Positions 61,526 through 64,000 of a DNA stretch of 64,000 bases are shown one piece after another. A program made the position numbers and the translations under genes. A model generated the notes under the pieces. That model was not told the origin of the DNA. It was given only the letters and a program-made list of their open reading frames with translations, and made no database searches. Within the stretch, counting starts at the first letter, position 1; the number at the start of each line of letters is the position of its first letter. This DNA comes from GH45 sp046704385 (lineage in GTDB: Bacteria; Bacteroidota; Bacteroidia; Bacteroidales; SZUA-534), in assembly GCA_046704385.1 (NCBI GenBank), contig JBJKSB010000022.1, positions 1 to 64,000 of the forward strand, in the 5' to 3' direction.

Positions 61526-64000
61526 CTATGGCTCAATTTCCAAACTAAACAACTTATGATCGGTGGTTATAAAAAGCGTGTTTCCTTCTTTACCTCCAAA
61601 TGTTATGGTTTTAGGCCTTTCCGGGATTTGAATGTAATTGATTTGTTTTCCGATTGGATTAAAGACATAAATATTACCATCGGCAATATATACATTCCCC
61701 TTTTTGTCAACGGCTGTACTGTTTTCACCCTGCTCGACAAAATATTTCAGATTTGAAGTATAACCATCCTTATCCACATCGAGGCTGACCACACGCTTGT
61801 TGTATTCGTCAGTAGCATACAGTTTTTTACCGGGATAAGCTTCAATCAAGGCATTTGAACGGGCAAAATCGTAGCAAACAGGAAAAATAGTTTTTTCGTC
61901 GGGAGCCACAAAGCATTCGGTAGCCTTGTTTAAAACTACTTTATTAAAATCATGAAAATCGCGCCAGCGGTTCGATGGATAAATAGCTTTTACGATATCT
62001 TTCACTGAACCCATTGGCTGGGTTGGCAGTTTTTGCATGGTTTCATCTGGATTCTCAGGGCCGATGCTATAAACCCAGGTGGCAAATCCTGAATTTCCCC
62101 ACATACTGAAAGAGGTTCCTCCAGCATCGGGAGGATTCGAAAACCGCTCCTGCTTGCCATTTACCAGGTATCCGGGCTGAGGATCGTATCGAAAAACCAC
62201 CAGCAGGTTATCTTTGGTATCGCAGGCCAGTGCCTGGGGTTCCCAGGGATAATCGGCCACCAGGTTAACGGCGTTCTTTTCAACATCCCATTTATAAATC
62301 CTGCATTTCTTGCAATCGCTGAAATATACATTCCCTTTGCTGTCGTGGCAGATACCTTCGGCATATTCAAAGCCTTTAGCCAGCTCCATAACTTTATCAT
62401 TGTTTGCTTTTTTGGTAGTATTCCCACTGATGTACAAGCGGGCAAACTCCCAAGGCCTTACCTCTGTATTTGTATTGATATCATAAACCGAGTTGGTGGT
62501 TGTATATTTCATCTGCGTGTAATTATGAAAATTCAGGAATTCCAAATCCTTGCAACTCCATGTTCGTACCGCATACGGATAAGGCACATTAACCCTGATA
62601 ACCCTGAAAGTATAAAAATTGGCAAACAATAAATGGTTGCAGTTTTGTATTTCAAGCGGCTGACATTCTGAACTTTCACGACTTTCTTCCTCCAGTTGCA
62701 TGGCATAAATTTTCCAGTTCGACACCTTATTAAAACGCACTTCGTTTCGCACATGATGCTCCACCGACATGGCATAAATATGGCCAGGCGTTGTGGTATT
62801 CGAAACATAACAACCATTGGTAGCAAAGGTACTGGCTGTCCAGATATTACTGAATACGCCACCTCCGCCATCAGTTACCCACAAACTCCAGTATTGCGTG
62901 TCCCAAGCCGGATCCATTCCCTGGTAGGTTCGTCCAGAACGGCTGTTATCATGTTCTCTGGGTCTCCAGGGTTGTGGTGCTCCCGGGTCCATTTCGCCGT
63001 GTAAACCATAAAATTTGACATCATTCAGGTACGATCCGGGACCGCTCATCCATTTACATGCCACGGCTCTGGAATTGTAATCCCCGGTAGACAATCCTAT
63101 TCCGGTCAATATGGCATTTCCACCAGCAGGGACTTCAATCATCGGCACGGGTCCGCCAAAACCACTGAAAGCCGGCGTATTATCTTTTAACCGAATTTGT
63201 GTGGAAATGGGGCTTAATCCTATAAGCACTGAATTCGGTTTTAATTTAATGCTTTGCGTAACCCGGTACCAACCTTGCGGAAAATAAACCACCTGGTTTT
63301 CATCAATCGCCTTTTGGATGGCTTTGGTATCATCGGTTTCATCATCGCCTACAGCACCAAAATCCTTAACATTTGTCCATGTATTCATAGCCGGCAAATC
63401 AGGAATATTGCTTTTATACATATCGGAAAAAGCTTTTAAAACTTGCATTTCATTAGTTGTGGAATATCCCGGTATGGCATCCGGATCACTGATTTGTAAC
63501 CCGTAAACAAACTTTTTCACTTTATACATTTTGCCGGCTCCATTGGAAGTTTTACCGCTTCTGCGATATTGAGCGAATACCGGTACATTTTTACAATCTA
63601 CATTTTGCAGACTAATCTGGTTGTTGGCATTATCTTCATTACTAATCACAATGGCAGCCTTTTGTATATCGGTAAACTGGCAATCTTCCATATATAGTTT
63701 CTCCCAAAAATCAGGGTCAATTTCAATAACATGAGGAACTATTTTTGCCTGTAATCTAACCACAGTAAGTCCGGCTTCCTGGGTTTTTATGGCTGCTTTG
63801 CGTTGTCCTTCAAAATAAGTATCCACCATCATAAACTGCCAGCCTGGCGAGGCTTTGGTAGTATAAATTCCATAATCGCCACCAAAAAAGCGGACATCTT
63901 GCATATAGTTCCCCACATCAAAAAGGCCGGCTTTGCCGTCACCAATATGAATATCGCAATGCGATATAAAACTGTGTTGTGCATAATGCGTTCGCAAAGC
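61526..64000 (-). CDS. Pectate-lyase-superfamily beta-helix protein with C-terminal beta-propeller (N-terminus outside window)
   Basis: 824 residues are in view; the frame is open to the window edge (codon 1 seen is GCT then TTG), so the true start lies beyond 64000. The first ~200 residues are the tail of one right-handed beta-helix (GLFDVGNYMQDVRFFGGDYG). A second Pectate_lyase_3 module starts at NVKDFGAVGDDETDDTKAIQ and runs to about residue 525. The last ~290 residues are NHL/SMP-30-like propeller blades (GNVYFSDCKKCRIYKW, GNVYIADGNIYVFNP). Probably exported; polysaccharide substrate unknown. Confidence 0.82.
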   Translation of the reverse strand, partial: ALRTHYAQHSFISHCDIHIGDGKAGLFDVGNYMQDVRFFGGDYGIYTTKASPGWQFMMVDTYFEGQRKAAIKTQEAGLTVVRLQAKIVPHVIEIDPDFWEKLYMEDCQFTDIQKAAIVISNEDNANNQISLQNVDCKNVPVFAQYRRSGKTSNGAGKMYKVKKFVYGLQISDPDAIPGYSTTNEMQVLKAFSDMYKSNIPDLPAMNTWTNVKDFGAVGDDETDDTKAIQKAIDENQVVYFPQGWYRVTQSIKLKPNSVLIGLSPISTQIRLKDNTPAFSGFGGPVPMIEVPAGGNAILTGIGLSTGDYNSRAVACKWMSGPGSYLNDVKFYGLHGEMDPGAPQPWRPREHDNSRSGRTYQGMDPAWDTQYWSLWVTDGGGGVFSNIWTASTFATNGCYVSNTTTPGHIYAMSVEHHVRNEVRFNKVSNWKIYAMQLEEESRESSECQPLEIQNCNHLLFANFYTFRVIRVNVPYPYAVRTWSCKDLEFLNFHNYTQMKYTTTNSVYDINTNTEVRPWEFARLYISGNTTKKANNDKVMELAKGFEYAEGICHDSKGNVYFSDCKKCRIYKWDVEKNAVNLVADYPWEPQALACDTKDNLLVVFRYDPQPGYLVNGKQERFSNPPDAGGTSFSMWGNSGFATWVYSIGPENPDETMQKLPTQPMGSVKDIVKAIYPSNRWRDFHDFNKVVLNKATECFVAPDEKTIFPVCYDFARSNALIEAYPGKKLYATDEYNKRVVSLDVDKDGYTSNLKYFVEQGENSTAVDKKGNVYIADGNIYVFNPIGKQINYIQIPERPKTITFGGKEGNTLFITTDHKLFSLEIEP

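Overview
This 64 kb window comes from a Bacteroidota genome, most likely a free-living polysaccharide degrader of the Bacteroidales/Marinilabiliales type (inference). The grounds are Bacteroidota-style promoters (TTTA-N20-TAnnTTTG), secreted proteins ending in type IX secretion (T9SS) sorting domains of both type A and type B, arrays of double-FtsX permeases, the gene order spoT-fur-purA, and secreted GH11, GH2, pectate-lyase-like and sulfatase enzymes. No rRNA, tRNA or CRISPR array was seen.

Region by region: 1-2534 holds the N-terminus of an IS1595-type transposase cut by the window edge, two secreted proteins of unknown function and an S41 protease lipoprotein. 2719-5400 is a compact modABC molybdate importer. 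5431-7467 holds a DUF998 membrane protein and rsgA. 7697-22391 is a two-armed ABC efflux-type locus. Arm 1 has three MacB/FtsX-like permeases; arm 2 has the single ATPase, a DUF4097-type beta-helix protein and two more permeases. Each arm is preceded by a sigma-54 (-24/-12) promoter and, about 71 bp further upstream, by a TGT-N11-ACA dyad. A PIN/antitoxin pair sits between the arms in the opposite orientation. 22548-29765 is a polysaccharide-utilisation-like block on the minus strand: sulfatase, GH11 xylanase, membrane LytTR regulator, TonB-dependent receptor and a second GH11 xylanase with a T9SS tail. 29876-33473 holds a FabK/nitronate monooxygenase-type flavoprotein and an active/inactive M16 peptidase pair.

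34181-40295 carries a T9SS type B protein between two copies of a three-stem intergenic repeat, then spoT, fur and purA. 40482-41999 is a three-gene operon (membrane protein, winged-helix regulator, SecDF-head lipoprotein) behind a perfect 38-bp palindrome that is probably its operator. 42240-53173 holds an M1 peptidase with a barrel-like C-terminus, an LVIVD lipoprotein, an outer-membrane protein, an MFS transporter, PepD and DPP IV. 53441-54492 is a DsrE protein with a racemase-family protein lacking both catalytic cysteines.

54603-56008 is the most informative mobile DNA. An IS110-family element has inserted into a MITE-like repeat, and a related uninterrupted copy of that repeat lies at 61305-61472. 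The non-coding left end of the IS can be folded by eye into two bridge-RNA-like loops whose presumptive guides match the flanking target and the element's own ends. The right edge (56053-64000) has a frameshifted small secreted protein, a four-helix membrane protein, a GH2 glycosidase with a T9SS tail, a PD40 lipoprotein and a truncated pectate-lyase-like/beta-propeller protein.
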